A model generated the notes under the pieces. It did not search any database. It saw nothing but the letters and a program-made list of their open reading frames with translations, and was not told where the DNA came from. Positions 8,350 through 16,701 of a stretch of DNA of 64,000 nucleotides are shown piece by piece. The first letter of the stretch is position 1, and each line of letters begins with the position of its first letter. The stretch covers positions 353,252 to 417,251 of the forward strand of contig JBNKDE010000002.1 in the NCBI GenBank assembly GCA_050288105.1, read 5' to 3'. The DNA is from JACNJF01 sp050288105 (GTDB taxonomy: Bacteria; Pseudomonadota; Gammaproteobacteria; GCA-001735895). Both the position numbers and the translations under genes were made by a program.

Positions 8350-8553
8350 TTAACCAATCTGCGAATAGCCCATTTCGTACAGGGCTTTGACAATATCCTC
8401 GAGTGAAGTCTGCCGATCTGATACCACACTGATTCGCTGATTAGCGGGATCGACCTCGACCTCTGAAACTCCAGGTAGTTCAAGTAATGCGATCTTAATT
8501 TTTCTTGCACAATCCCCGCATTGGTAATTATCAAGTTTGAAATTTATTTTCAT
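8350..8553 (-). CDS. Heavy-metal-associated (HMA) domain protein
   Basis: 67 residues forming one ferredoxin-like HMA domain. The metal site is CGDC at residues 12-15 in place of the common GMTCxxC, followed by KIKIALLELPGVSEVEVDPANQRISV, which is the standard beta-alpha-beta pattern. Such proteins are cytoplasmic copper or mercury chaperones. A ribosome site (AAAGGAAA) precedes the ATG. The gene is convergent with the Crp/Fnr gene and downstream, on the same strand, of a small DUF2892 membrane protein gene, though a terminator-like hairpin lies between them. Confidence 0.85.
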   Translation of the reverse strand: MKINFKLDNYQCGDCARKIKIALLELPGVSEVEVDPANQRISVVSDRQTSLEDIVKALYEMGYSQIG

Positions 8554-8631
8554 CTTTTATTTTTTCCTTTTACGGCTAATGCAGGTAGCTGTATCAGCTA
8601 TGGATCGGCAGGCATATTGGATTTTGAAATC

Positions 8632-8661
8632 GGGCAGGTCCGTAGTTAATCAGACCCGCCC
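8632..8661 (-). terminator. Terminator-like hairpin after the DUF2892 gene
   Basis: On the minus strand the arms GGGCGGGTC and GACCTGCCC (one G-U pair) enclose a 12-base loop, 27 bases after the DUF2892 stop, with only a weak T run following. It probably attenuates read-through into the HMA gene. Confidence 0.4.
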
Positions 8662-8687
8662 GCATCTACTCTGGCACGGTTAAATGA

Positions 8688-8903
8688 CTAAACCCTGGAA
8701 CCGCTCAAGGGCAAACCTAATAATGGGGACACGATGCAAATATTTAATACACCGGTGAAGATAGGCAGCGCTCCAATTGCAGCAACGATAACTCCGTTAG
8801 TGTCGCCTATGCCTATCAGGCCCCAGGCGATAATTGCAAAGCCCGCAATAATGCGTGCAATCCGGCCAAATGGTGAAGCCATAAATTTAACGAAACTTTT
8901 CAT
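8688..8903 (-). CDS. Small membrane protein, DUF2892 (YgaP membrane-domain-like)
   Basis: 71 residues: a short basic N terminus with FMASPFGRIARIIAG, followed by two hydrophobic helices (about 16-33 and 38-62). The pattern matches DUF2892, the membrane portion found fused to rhodanese in YgaP and as a stand-alone small protein. Function unknown; stand-alone copies often lie with sulfur- or redox-related genes. On the minus strand, upstream of the HMA gene. Nothing recognisable was seen in the ~200 bases between it and the RND gene stop. Confidence 0.8.
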   Translation of the reverse strand: MKSFVKFMASPFGRIARIIAGFAIIAWGLIGIGDTNGVIVAAIGALPIFTGVLNICIVSPLLGLPLSGSRV

Positions 8904-9103
8904 AACTAATCTCCAGTAACAATATTTAACGGACTTTTAGATTATGAAAAATTTTGATTTCGTTCTGTAACCTTTATTACACAGCCAGTGGAGCTGTGCA
9001 AAATATCGAGGTTTCATGGGGCGAGCATACACGACCATTTTTAATCACGGTTAAGTGATTGAAATGGAGGTGCAATAAAAGCAGTCTGCCGCAGCAGTTT
9101 CGC

Positions 9104-12100
9104 TTATACCGCTTCCTTACCTCGAACGCGCAACCAGAAGTGGTAGACTTTATCACCCAGCAACAACATACAGGGGGTAAGTACCAGCGTCAGGATGGTG
9201 GCAAACGCAAGGCCACCGGCTACCCCGGTTGCCAGTTGCACCCACCACTGAGTCGAAGGTGCACCTACGGTAATATCTCGATGAATCAGGTCGATGTTGA
9301 GTTTAAGCACCATTGGCATCAGACCTAAAATAGTGGTAATCGTTGTCAGCATAACCGGGCGTAGGCGTTGAGCCGCGGTACGCAGGATGGCTTCTACTAC
9401 CTGCATACCCTGCGCACGCAGAATATTGTAGGTATCGATAAGCACAATGTTATTGTTTACCACAATACCTGCCAGGGCGATGACCCCTACGCCACTCATC
9501 ACGATACCAAAGGGCTGACCCGTGGTGAGCAGACCTAGCAGAACACCGACAGTAGAAAAAATCACCGCTGTCAGGATCAGAAAAGCCTGGTAAAAACTAT
9601 TAAACTGGGTCACCAAAATGATTGCCATAATAAATAGTGCTACCAGAAAGGCTTTACTCAGAAATGCCTCAGCTTCACGTTGATCTTCATCCTCACCCTT
9701 GAACTTTAGATCCAGTCGTGCATCCAGATCCACATTGTTGTCCAGCCATTGCTGTATTTCTAAAACCTTGCTGGCAGGTAACACACCTTCAGGAACATCT
9801 GCTTTTACCGTCATCACTCTTTGCCCATCTACCCGACTGATCGTACCCTGGCGGGAAGCGGGCTGGCTGGAAACGAAATTACTGATCGGCACCAGACCGT
9901 AACGGGTCTGAACACGTAAACGATCCAGTGCATCGAGATCACGCTCGCTTTCCGGCAGGCGCACAATGATATCGACTTCGTCATCCGCATCATCCGGGCG
10001 ATAGTCGCTCACCTTAATGCCATTGGTGATCATCTGTACCGCGTTACCCACCAACGTAATGTCAGCGCCAAAACGCGCGGCTTTGGTCCGGTCCACATCC
10101 AGCTGCCATTCGATACCGGGTAGCGGGCGGTCATCCTCAACATCAACAAATCCACCAATCTCATCCACCAGCTCGCGTATCTTCACCACAGCGGGCTCCA
10201 GCAGCTGCGGGTAACGTGACCCAATCTGAAGCTGTACCGGCTTGCCTCCCGGCGGGCCGCCTTCCTGTTTTCGAGTCTCAATATGAATCCCTGCAATATC
10301 ACCAGTGCGCTGACGAATCTCACCTAAAATACTGTCCGCTGATGCTCTTTTGTCCCAGTCCTCGAATTCCATCTGGATCACACCGATGGTATCTGGCGGA
10401 ACATCCTGACCACCACTGGCAAGGCCGAGACCGCTGTGGCTATACAGGGTTTTGATCCCATCCAGTCCGAGTATGCGCTGTTCTACCTGTTTCACCAGAT
10501 CATCCTGTTCACGCACCGAGAGGTTACCGCGCGCCAGCACATTGACCGCTGCCTGGGTTGGTTCAACCTTGGGGAAGAATTCCACGCCCTTTCCATACAG
10601 GGCATACACCACATACACCAGAATCAGGAATCCAAAGCAGGCAAACAGGATCCAGCCAGGAAAACGTAATGCCTTTTCCAGCGCTCGAATATACAGCCCG
10701 GTCAATCCACCAATCTCGTGTAATTCCCCGGTTTCTGAGGCAGCCAGGCTAGTCAGCGCCTTTTCACTTAGCTGGCTGCGTTTACCCATCAACTCACCCA
10801 GCGTGGGCACAAAAATCAATGCCATCATGAGCGAGGCTGACAGGGTCGCGAGCAGGGTAATCGGCAGGTATTTCATAAATTCCCCTACCACGCCCGGCCA
10901 GAACAGTAGTGGCATAAATGCGGCCAGGGTGGTTGCGGTGGAAGCCGTAATCGGCCAGCTCATGCGATTCGCGGCAAAGGCATAGGCCTGTTCGCGCGGC
11001 ATGCCTTCAATCATCTTGCGATCTGCCATCTCAGTCACCACGATTGCGCCATCAATCAACATGCCTACGGCCATAATCAACGAAAACAGCACCACAATAT
11101 TGATAGTTAAACCCATCGAATCGATGATCAGGATCCCGGTAAGAAAAGAGCCTGGGATTGCAACACCGACCAGACCTGCTGTGCGCAAACCGAGTGCCGC
11201 TACGATGACCACCATCACCAGCAGGACTGCGCTTAATACATTATTCTGCAGGTCCGATAGCATGTCCTTCACATCCTTGGATTTGTCCTGCGAAAAACTG
11301 ACTTCTACGCCCTCCGGCCAGGTAGCCTGTTCTTCGGCGACTATAGCCCGTACCTTGTCTATAGTTTCGATGACGTTTTCGCCCACGCGCTTGGAAATCT
11401 CCAGACTGATCGCAGGGCGGCCATTTACCCTGGCAAAGCTGGTTGGATCTTTAAAGGTACGTCGTACGGTTGCAACATCACCAAAGGTTACCACCCGGTC
11501 CTGCACCACCTTAACCGGCAGTGAAAACACATCACTGGCGCTTTCCAGCAGACCCGGTACCTTGACCGAAAAACGTCCTTTGCCGGTATCTAGCGCACCC
11601 GCCGCAACCAGCTTGTTGTTACGCCAGACAAAATTAATCAGCTCTTCGTAAGAGATACCATAGCTGTCCAGCACCCGGGTCTCGACGATGATATCCACCA
11701 CTTCTTCGCGGTCTCCTGCAATTTTGGCTTCCAGGACTTCTCTTAACCCTTCTATCTTATCTTTCAGGCCACGCGACAGGGACAGCAGTGTTCGTTCCGG
11801 TACGTCACCTGCCAGTGTCACCACCAGCACCGGGAATAGTGCGACATTGACTTCGTTCACCGTGGGCTCATCTGTATCAGCTGGTAGCTTGGTCTTTGCC
11901 AGATCAACCTTTTCGCGTACATCCTGTAGTGCCTGATCACTATCAAAACCGGCATCGAACTCCAGCAGTACTGAGGCATGCCCCTCCTGGGCACTGGAGC
12001 GCATTTCCTTCACTCCTTCTATACTCTGCAATTCCTTTTCCATCGGTCGCACCAGCAGACGCTCCGCATCCTCCGGCGAGATACCCTCATGACTCATAGA

Positions 12101-12244
12101 GACATAAATAATCGGGATCGCCACATCCGGATCCGATTCTTTTGGAATGGTGATGTAGGAGACACTGCCACTGATCAGGATCAATACCAGCAGGGCAAGA
12201 ACCGTTCGCGAACGCGCAAACGCTGCGTTAATCAGAGCTTTCAT
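9104..12244 (-). CDS. RND efflux transporter, permease subunit
   Basis: 1046 residues, inner-membrane proton-driven pump of the HAE/AcrB superfamily with twelve membrane spans and two large periplasmic loops (about 40-335 and 555-870). Landmarks are TIPKESDPDVAIPI at the first loop, VGMLIDGAIVVTEM in TM4 and LAGIVVNNNIVLIDTYN in TM10. The TM4 pair is Asp-Gly instead of AcrB Asp-Asp, and the TM10 position of AcrB Lys940 is Asn, so the proton relay differs from AcrB. ATG at 12244 is chosen over an upstream in-frame start at 12292 because it is 1 base after the adaptor stop and has an AAGGAAAG ribosome site. No outer-membrane channel gene is present. Confidence 0.94.
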   Translation of the reverse strand: MKALINAAFARSRTVLALLVLILISGSVSYITIPKESDPDVAIPIIYVSMSHEGISPEDAERLLVRPMEKELQSIEGVKEMRSSAQEGHASVLLEFDAGFDSDQALQDVREKVDLAKTKLPADTDEPTVNEVNVALFPVLVVTLAGDVPERTLLSLSRGLKDKIEGLREVLEAKIAGDREEVVDIIVETRVLDSYGISYEELINFVWRNNKLVAAGALDTGKGRFSVKVPGLLESASDVFSLPVKVVQDRVVTFGDVATVRRTFKDPTSFARVNGRPAISLEISKRVGENVIETIDKVRAIVAEEQATWPEGVEVSFSQDKSKDVKDMLSDLQNNVLSAVLLVMVVIVAALGLRTAGLVGVAIPGSFLTGILIIDSMGLTINIVVLFSLIMAVGMLIDGAIVVTEMADRKMIEGMPREQAYAFAANRMSWPITASTATTLAAFMPLLFWPGVVGEFMKYLPITLLATLSASLMMALIFVPTLGELMGKRSQLSEKALTSLAASETGELHEIGGLTGLYIRALEKALRFPGWILFACFGFLILVYVVYALYGKGVEFFPKVEPTQAAVNVLARGNLSVREQDDLVKQVEQRILGLDGIKTLYSHSGLGLASGGQDVPPDTIGVIQMEFEDWDKRASADSILGEIRQRTGDIAGIHIETRKQEGGPPGGKPVQLQIGSRYPQLLEPAVVKIRELVDEIGGFVDVEDDRPLPGIEWQLDVDRTKAARFGADITLVGNAVQMITNGIKVSDYRPDDADDEVDIIVRLPESERDLDALDRLRVQTRYGLVPISNFVSSQPASRQGTISRVDGQRVMTVKADVPEGVLPASKVLEIQQWLDNNVDLDARLDLKFKGEDEDQREAEAFLSKAFLVALFIMAIILVTQFNSFYQAFLILTAVIFSTVGVLLGLLTTGQPFGIVMSGVGVIALAGIVVNNNIVLIDTYNILRAQGMQVVEAILRTAAQRLRPVMLTTITTILGLMPMVLKLNIDLIHRDITVGAPSTQWWVQLATGVAGGLAFATILTLVLTPCMLLLGDKVYHFWLRVRGKEAV

Positions 12245-12245
12245 C

Positions 12246-13310
12246 TCAATTGCTTTCCTTTGCCTGAGCGATCTCGACCTGGTCACCGTCACGCACGAAA
12301 CCCTGGCCTACGGTAATCAATTGCATATTCTGGGGCAGACCACTCAACCAGATACCATCACGTTCTGATTTGAGAATTTCCACAGCCTGGAATTTAACCC
12401 GCTTTTGCTCTGTCACCAGTTTCAGACCCAGTACCCCGGCGTCATTGAGTGACAGCAGGGCAGGTGAAACCTTGTGTGCTGGCAGGGTTTCCAGCGGTAT
12501 GCGTAGCGTAGCACTCATACCGCCACGTTGTACGGAGCCCGGATTGCTGGCTTCAACTTCTATCGCATAGGTGCGGGTATTACTATCCGCCAAAGGGGCA
12601 ATAAAGGTCAGCTTACCGCTCATGCTAGTGCCATTACTCAGATCAATGTTGACATCCAGCCCCGCATGCAAGCGACTGATCTCATTTTCTGAAACATCGC
12701 CCGCGATCAACAATGGGTCCAGGCTGACCAGAGTAAAAGCAGGGTCCCCGATCATCAGGTAATCACCCAGCTCCGCCTGCTGAGCTTGAATCAGTCCATC
12801 AAATGGGGCCAGCAGGTTTTGGCGCGCCTTATTCAGCTCGGCGTTTTTCAGCTGCGTCCTGGCGTTTTGCAGTAATGTCTCTGCTTCAGCCAGTTGACGC
12901 TCGGTTTGCAAGGCCTTGCTTTTGAGTTGCTTGGCGGCTTCGAATTCGAGAGTACGCTGGGCCAGCAGCGCCTGGGCTTCTTCCAGTTGTAACTGACGCG
13001 CATCGGGTTCCAGCTTGATCACGACCTGACCCGCTTTTACCGCCGAACCCTTGGTCATCAGCAGCTGTTTTACCTGACCGGTAGACTGTGCCTTGACCAC
13101 TACCTGCCTGTTAGCCCGCGTCTGACCCTGTATCACCACTTCGCGTTGCATGGGCTGGGCCTGATAATTTTGTACCTGCACGTGGGTCAGAGTATGAACT
13201 GCCGCAGGCTGTTTTTGTGGCGCTTGCTGGTCACCCTGTAACATACCGCTAAGCATCCACAGCGAAACGATGAGTACGATACCGACGGCTATTAGATTTG
13301 AGCTTTTCAC
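12246..13310 (-). CDS. RND efflux periplasmic adaptor subunit (MFP family)
   Basis: 354 residues. An N-terminal hydrophobic anchor (about 5-24), then the lipoyl-like half motifs (VVVKAQSTGQVKQLLMTKG and LLAPFDGLIQAQQAELGDYL) flanking an alpha-helical hairpin rich in Gln/Ala/Leu (about 100-165), then the beta-barrel domain. It joins the inner-membrane RND pump to an outer-membrane channel. The start is GTG at 13310, sharing its G with the TAG stop of the PadR gene (TAGTG), and the stop is one base before the pump ATG, so the three genes are translationally coupled in one operon. Confidence 0.92.
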   Translation of the reverse strand: MKSSNLIAVGIVLIVSLWMLSGMLQGDQQAPQKQPAAVHTLTHVQVQNYQAQPMQREVVIQGQTRANRQVVVKAQSTGQVKQLLMTKGSAVKAGQVVIKLEPDARQLQLEEAQALLAQRTLEFEAAKQLKSKALQTERQLAEAETLLQNARTQLKNAELNKARQNLLAPFDGLIQAQQAELGDYLMIGDPAFTLVSLDPLLIAGDVSENEISRLHAGLDVNIDLSNGTSMSGKLTFIAPLADSNTRTYAIEVEASNPGSVQRGGMSATLRIPLETLPAHKVSPALLSLNDAGVLGLKLVTEQKRVKFQAVEILKSERDGIWLSGLPQNMQLITVGQGFVRDGDQVEIAQAKESN

Positions 13311-13858
13311 TATGCTTTGTCCTTTTGTTGCTGTAACTCCTGAATAAGCGAGTCTCGATTTTGAAGAATGTAATCTCTACTGGCTTTCAACACGGTAAGA
13401 CCGAATCCTGCACAGAAACCAGCACCCGCAGGCGTCTGCTGCTGGCAGGCATCGTCGTTCATACAGCTTTCAATCTCGCTGATCTGGCGTTCAATATCAG
13501 CCAGGCGAGTTTCAAAAACCTGGCGGATATTCTCAATGGGTAATAAATGCGCAAAAACCATCAACACCAGAAAATCTGAACGTGTACGATGATGTGGATA
13601 GGTCTCGGTCAGGCTGGTATTAAATCTATCGCGCCCACTATCGGTCAGGCAATACACCTTTTTTGCCGGCCGCTTTTCCTGCTCGATATTTTTCACGGAC
13701 ACATAACCTTCACGTGTCAGCTCCGCCAAAGCCGGATAAATCGAGCCATAGCCTGCGACATAGAAATACGAGAAGGCATCTTCAAATACCTGTTTGATTT
13801 CATATCCGCTGGCTTCACCCAGGGTTAATACGCCGAGGCACAGTGTTTTTATATCCAT
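13310..13858 (-). CDS. PadR-family transcriptional regulator
   Basis: 182 residues. N-terminal winged helix (about 5-85; LCLGVLTLGEASGYEIKQVFED, GSIYPALAELTREGYV, KVYCLTDSGRDRF) and a C-terminal helical dimerisation domain, the PadR s1/Vir layout. The C-terminal half is unusual in having a cysteine pair (ESCMNDDACQQQ) and a further Cys in GAGFCAGFG. PadR proteins usually repress an adjacent efflux or detoxification operon and release on binding a small aromatic or drug-like ligand. It is first in the operon with the adaptor and RND pump, so it most likely autoregulates them. Confidence 0.92.
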   Translation of the reverse strand: MDIKTLCLGVLTLGEASGYEIKQVFEDAFSYFYVAGYGSIYPALAELTREGYVSVKNIEQEKRPAKKVYCLTDSGRDRFNTSLTETYPHHRTRSDFLVLMVFAHLLPIENIRQVFETRLADIERQISEIESCMNDDACQQQTPAGAGFCAGFGLTVLKASRDYILQNRDSLIQELQQQKDKA

Positions 13859-13881
13859 CGAAAAACTATACCCTTCATATT

Positions 13882-13898
13882 TATATCGTCAAGATATA
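13882..13898. promoter_or_regulatory. Candidate PadR operator upstream of the efflux operon
   Basis: Inverted repeat TATATC-GTCAA-GATATA, centred about 30 bases upstream of the PadR ATG in an AT-rich stretch (13870-13920) where the promoter should lie; a further TATATATCGAT follows. PadR sites are AT-rich dyads of this size. The rest of the 296-base gap to the AMMECR1 gene shows no gene. Confidence 0.45.
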
Positions 13899-14154
13899 TA
13901 TCGATTTGATACATACTGTTACAAATTAGTGGCCCAAATGCTACCTGGCGCAGGAATCAATACGATTACAAATCGGCACAAGCAGGAGGCATCATTTGCT
14001 GACCCTGCCTGTGCAGCTTAGCAAAATTAGCTGTTCTTGATGTATGGTCACTGGGTACCAGCGACAGTCATAACGTGGATAGCTATTGCATAGGGGACAA
14101 ACGCTCATGTGTCTGATTGGGATGGTTAAGCATTGCTGCCCTGATTCTTTGCCG

Positions 14155-14712
14155 TCACTCAATCATCTCGGTCCGATAGCGACTCATCTGCAAGGTATCT
14201 GACCAGTAATCTGCAGGTAGCCCTGCCTTCTGCTTTAGATGTTGCAAAAATTGCTGCGGGGTTGCTAGCTGCTCCCATACCGCAGGCAGAAAGGTGCCAC
14301 GATGATGGCCTTCTCTGAGAATCAGGCCATCAATACCCGGTTGCAGTTGCCGGATCAGATCCTGCTCTGAAGTGAAGCTCATTGCTTCTGGTGGTGTGAG
14401 TACTGAAATGCTGATGGCCAAATCATCCAGCTCAGCATGTTGTAGAGGTCGAAAGCGCGGGTCTCGAAAAGCCGCAGCAAAGGCATTATGGTTTACGTCA
14501 TCAACCAGTGACCTGCTCGCCTGCAGGCTACCAATACAGCCTCTGAGTTGCCCATTAAGGTGCAGTGTTACAAAGCAGGCGCGTGGCTGCTGTAACTCGG
14601 AATCATAGTCCTGGATGTTGATGGCTGAGACTTTTCCAGTCGCCAGCCCCTGAGCAATGGAATACCTGGCCAGGCCAAGCAGGGTTAGCCGCTGTTGAGG
14701 GCTATAGCTCAT
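14155..14712 (-). CDS. amrA: AmmeMemoRadiSam system protein A (AMMECR1 domain)
   Basis: 185 residues, a full AMMECR1 domain: CFVTLHLNGQLRGCIGSLQASRSL is the signature (with the invariant RGCIG), followed by AFRDPRFRPLQHAELDDLAISISVLTPPE, also typical. AMMECR1 proteins are found from bacteria to humans and their biochemical role is unknown. In bacteria they commonly occur with a Memo-like protein and a radical SAM enzyme, as here. The ATG overlaps the stop of amrB by four bases (ATGA), so the two are translationally coupled. Confidence 0.95.
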   Translation of the reverse strand: MSYSPQQRLTLLGLARYSIAQGLATGKVSAINIQDYDSELQQPRACFVTLHLNGQLRGCIGSLQASRSLVDDVNHNAFAAAFRDPRFRPLQHAELDDLAISISVLTPPEAMSFTSEQDLIRQLQPGIDGLILREGHHRGTFLPAVWEQLATPQQFLQHLKQKAGLPADYWSDTLQMSRYRTEMIE

Positions 14713-15542
14713 TGAGTGAAAATATAGGCTCCATAGCCAACAACGCGATCCTTGCTTCCCGCAGTATCGCCTGAATTTTTCAACTCGACCTGCTGAGGCT
14801 TAAGTTGATGTTGCTCAGCAACCTGCAGTAGACCCTTGATCGGAATGCGCCCGCAGGCATCATCAAACTCTATATTTTCAGGTCGCATGTTGATAATCGA
14901 TTCTGAGGTTTTACGGTCGCGCTGCACGGCCTCTTCGTAACTATTGTAATGACTTAGATCAGAGCTAATTACGATCAGGGTTTCTTCTCCGCCCCATAGC
15001 AATTCAAGAACTTCCGCAACCTGCTGAGAATTACAATCCCCGACGACCAATGGAACCAGAGTAAACTCATCCAGCAGGTTCTGTAGAAACGGGATCTGGA
15101 CTTCCAGACTATGTTCATGCGTGTGTGCACGATCCAGATTGACCACCTGTGGCAAAGACTCGATCACATTAATGGCTGCCTTATCGATGGCCACATCACC
15201 CAGGGGTGTTGAATAATGACTGACTGACGTTGTAGCAAGCCCATGAAAACCCACCCGATGCGCGGGGCCCATCAGAATAACCCTTTTGATCTTGTGTATT
15301 TGGGGAATTAATGTCATATAGGCGCTGGCGGCTACTTCTCCCGAATACATATAACCGGCATGTGGCACGATGATGGCTTTCACCTGACTCGCCTGGCACA
15401 GGCGAGATGAAGCGAATAAGTCCTTAATCTGGCTGGTTAATTCCTGCGCATTCAACGGGTAAAACTGCCCAGCTACAGCTGGCTTCCGCGTATTTTTAGA
15501 TTTTGTTGTTGCTACGGTGTTGGCGGTATTACTGGAGAACAT
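14709..15542 (-). CDS. amrB: AmmeMemoRadiSam system protein B (Memo family)
   Basis: 277 residues. Memo/dioxygenase-like fold: RKPAVAGQFYPLNAQEL at the N terminus, then the metal-site-like blocks IIVPHAGYMYSGEVAASAY, MGPAHRVGF, THEHSLEVQIPFLQ and VISSDLSHY. These histidines correspond to the metal-binding positions of Memo and class III extradiol dioxygenases. Bacterial members have no proven substrate. It is divergent from the radical SAM gene across 65 bases and coupled to amrA by an ATGA overlap. The first ~22 residues before RKPAVAGQFYP are low-complexity (Thr/Asn/Lys rich) and a later start cannot be excluded. Confidence 0.95.
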   Translation of the reverse strand: MFSSNTANTVATTKSKNTRKPAVAGQFYPLNAQELTSQIKDLFASSRLCQASQVKAIIVPHAGYMYSGEVAASAYMTLIPQIHKIKRVILMGPAHRVGFHGLATTSVSHYSTPLGDVAIDKAAINVIESLPQVVNLDRAHTHEHSLEVQIPFLQNLLDEFTLVPLVVGDCNSQQVAEVLELLWGGEETLIVISSDLSHYNSYEEAVQRDRKTSESIINMRPENIEFDDACGRIPIKGLLQVAEQHQLKPQQVELKNSGDTAGSKDRVVGYGAYIFTQ

Positions 15543-15607
15543 GCTATTTTCCCTCTTCGCTTTAAGCCAGTATAGTGTTATTCATTGCAGATTAAAACCG
15601 ATTAACC

Positions 15608-16699
15608 ATGAGTCTATTTGATCCTCAGTTTACCGTAGCAACCCGCTACTGGCACTCGATTGACAGTAGACGAATACAATGCGACCTGTGCCCGCGTTAC
15701 TGCAAACTCGCGCATGGTCAGCGCGGTTTATGTTTTATACGTGCTAATCAGCATGGCGAGCTGGTGCTAACCAGCTACGGTCGAAGTAGCGGATTCTGTA
15801 TCGATCCCATCGAAAAAAAACCGTTGAATCATTTTCTTCCCGGAACACCCGTACTCAGCTTTGGCACCGCTGGCTGTAATCTTTCCTGTAAATTCTGCCA
15901 GAACTGGGACATCAGTAAATCACGCCAAACCGATACGCTGGCTGAGTCTGCCAGTCCCGAGCAGATAGCCCAGACCGCCCGCTACCATGGTTGTCGTAGC
16001 GTTGCATTTACCTATAACGATCCCGTTATTTTTCATGAGTATGCAATTGATATCGCCCAGGCCTGTCATCAATATGATATTAAAACGGTCGCTGTTTCAG
16101 CAGGTTATGTATGTGCTGAACCCCGTGTAGAGTTTTATCGTCATATCGATGCAGCCAATATAGATCTCAAGGCATTCAGCGATGATTTCTATTACCAGCT
16201 AACCGGTAGCCATCTACAACCAGTGCTGGATACGCTGATTTATCTGAAGCAGGAAACCCCTGTCTGGCTGGAGCTGACAACGCTGTTGATTCCCGGGAAA
16301 AATGACTCGTCAGAAGAAATCGATGCCATGACCCGTTGGGTAGTGAAACACCTGGGTCCCGATGTACCCCTGCACTTCAGCGCCTTTCATCCTGACTACA
16401 AGATGCTTGATATTCCAGCAACCAGCCTGGATACCTTAAATCGTGCCAGAGCGATTGCGCTAAGCAATGGCGTGCACTACGCCTATACAGGCAATGTACA
16501 CGACAAGCAGGGAGCAAGTACTTATTGTTCAAATTGTGGAGACTTATTAATCGGTCGCGACTGGTATGTGTTATCCGAGTGGAACCTTACCGCACAGGGC
16601 AGCTGCCAAAACTGCGGCAGTATCTGTGCAGGTGTATTTGATAGCAAACCCGGCGACTGGGGCGCACGTCGACAACCCGTCAAGATTATGGATCTTTAA
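15608..16699 (+). CDS. amrS: AmmeMemoRadiSam system radical SAM enzyme
   Basis: 363 residues. The radical SAM CX3CX2C motif is CNLSCKFC (Cys90, Cys94, Cys97) in GTAGCNLSCKFCQNWD. There is an N-terminal cysteine cluster CDLCPRYC (about residues 26-33) and a C-terminal region with two CxxC pairs (YCSNCGD and CQNCGS), likely a zinc ribbon or second cluster; this three-part layout is typical of the AmmeMemoRadiSam radical SAM subfamily and resembles pyruvate formate-lyase activating enzymes. The reaction is unknown. The gene faces amrB-amrA, completing the set, and is followed two bases later by a LysE-family exporter gene. Confidence 0.95.
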   Translation: MSLFDPQFTVATRYWHSIDSRRIQCDLCPRYCKLAHGQRGLCFIRANQHGELVLTSYGRSSGFCIDPIEKKPLNHFLPGTPVLSFGTAGCNLSCKFCQNWDISKSRQTDTLAESASPEQIAQTARYHGCRSVAFTYNDPVIFHEYAIDIAQACHQYDIKTVAVSAGYVCAEPRVEFYRHIDAANIDLKAFSDDFYYQLTGSHLQPVLDTLIYLKQETPVWLELTTLLIPGKNDSSEEIDAMTRWVVKHLGPDVPLHFSAFHPDYKMLDIPATSLDTLNRARAIALSNGVHYAYTGNVHDKQGASTYCSNCGDLLIGRDWYVLSEWNLTAQGSCQNCGSICAGVFDSKPGDWGARRQPVKIMDL

Positions 16700-16701
16700 C
16701 T

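Noticed and set aside
10452..11651. Long plus-strand open frames opposite the RND pump gene
   Set aside because: They are the complement of the strongly coding RND gene, have low-complexity Ser/Arg composition and no recognisable domain.
12245..12292. Upstream start for the RND pump
   Set aside because: It would overlap the adaptor gene by ~47 bases and adds residues unlike RND N termini; ATG 12244 has a ribosome site.
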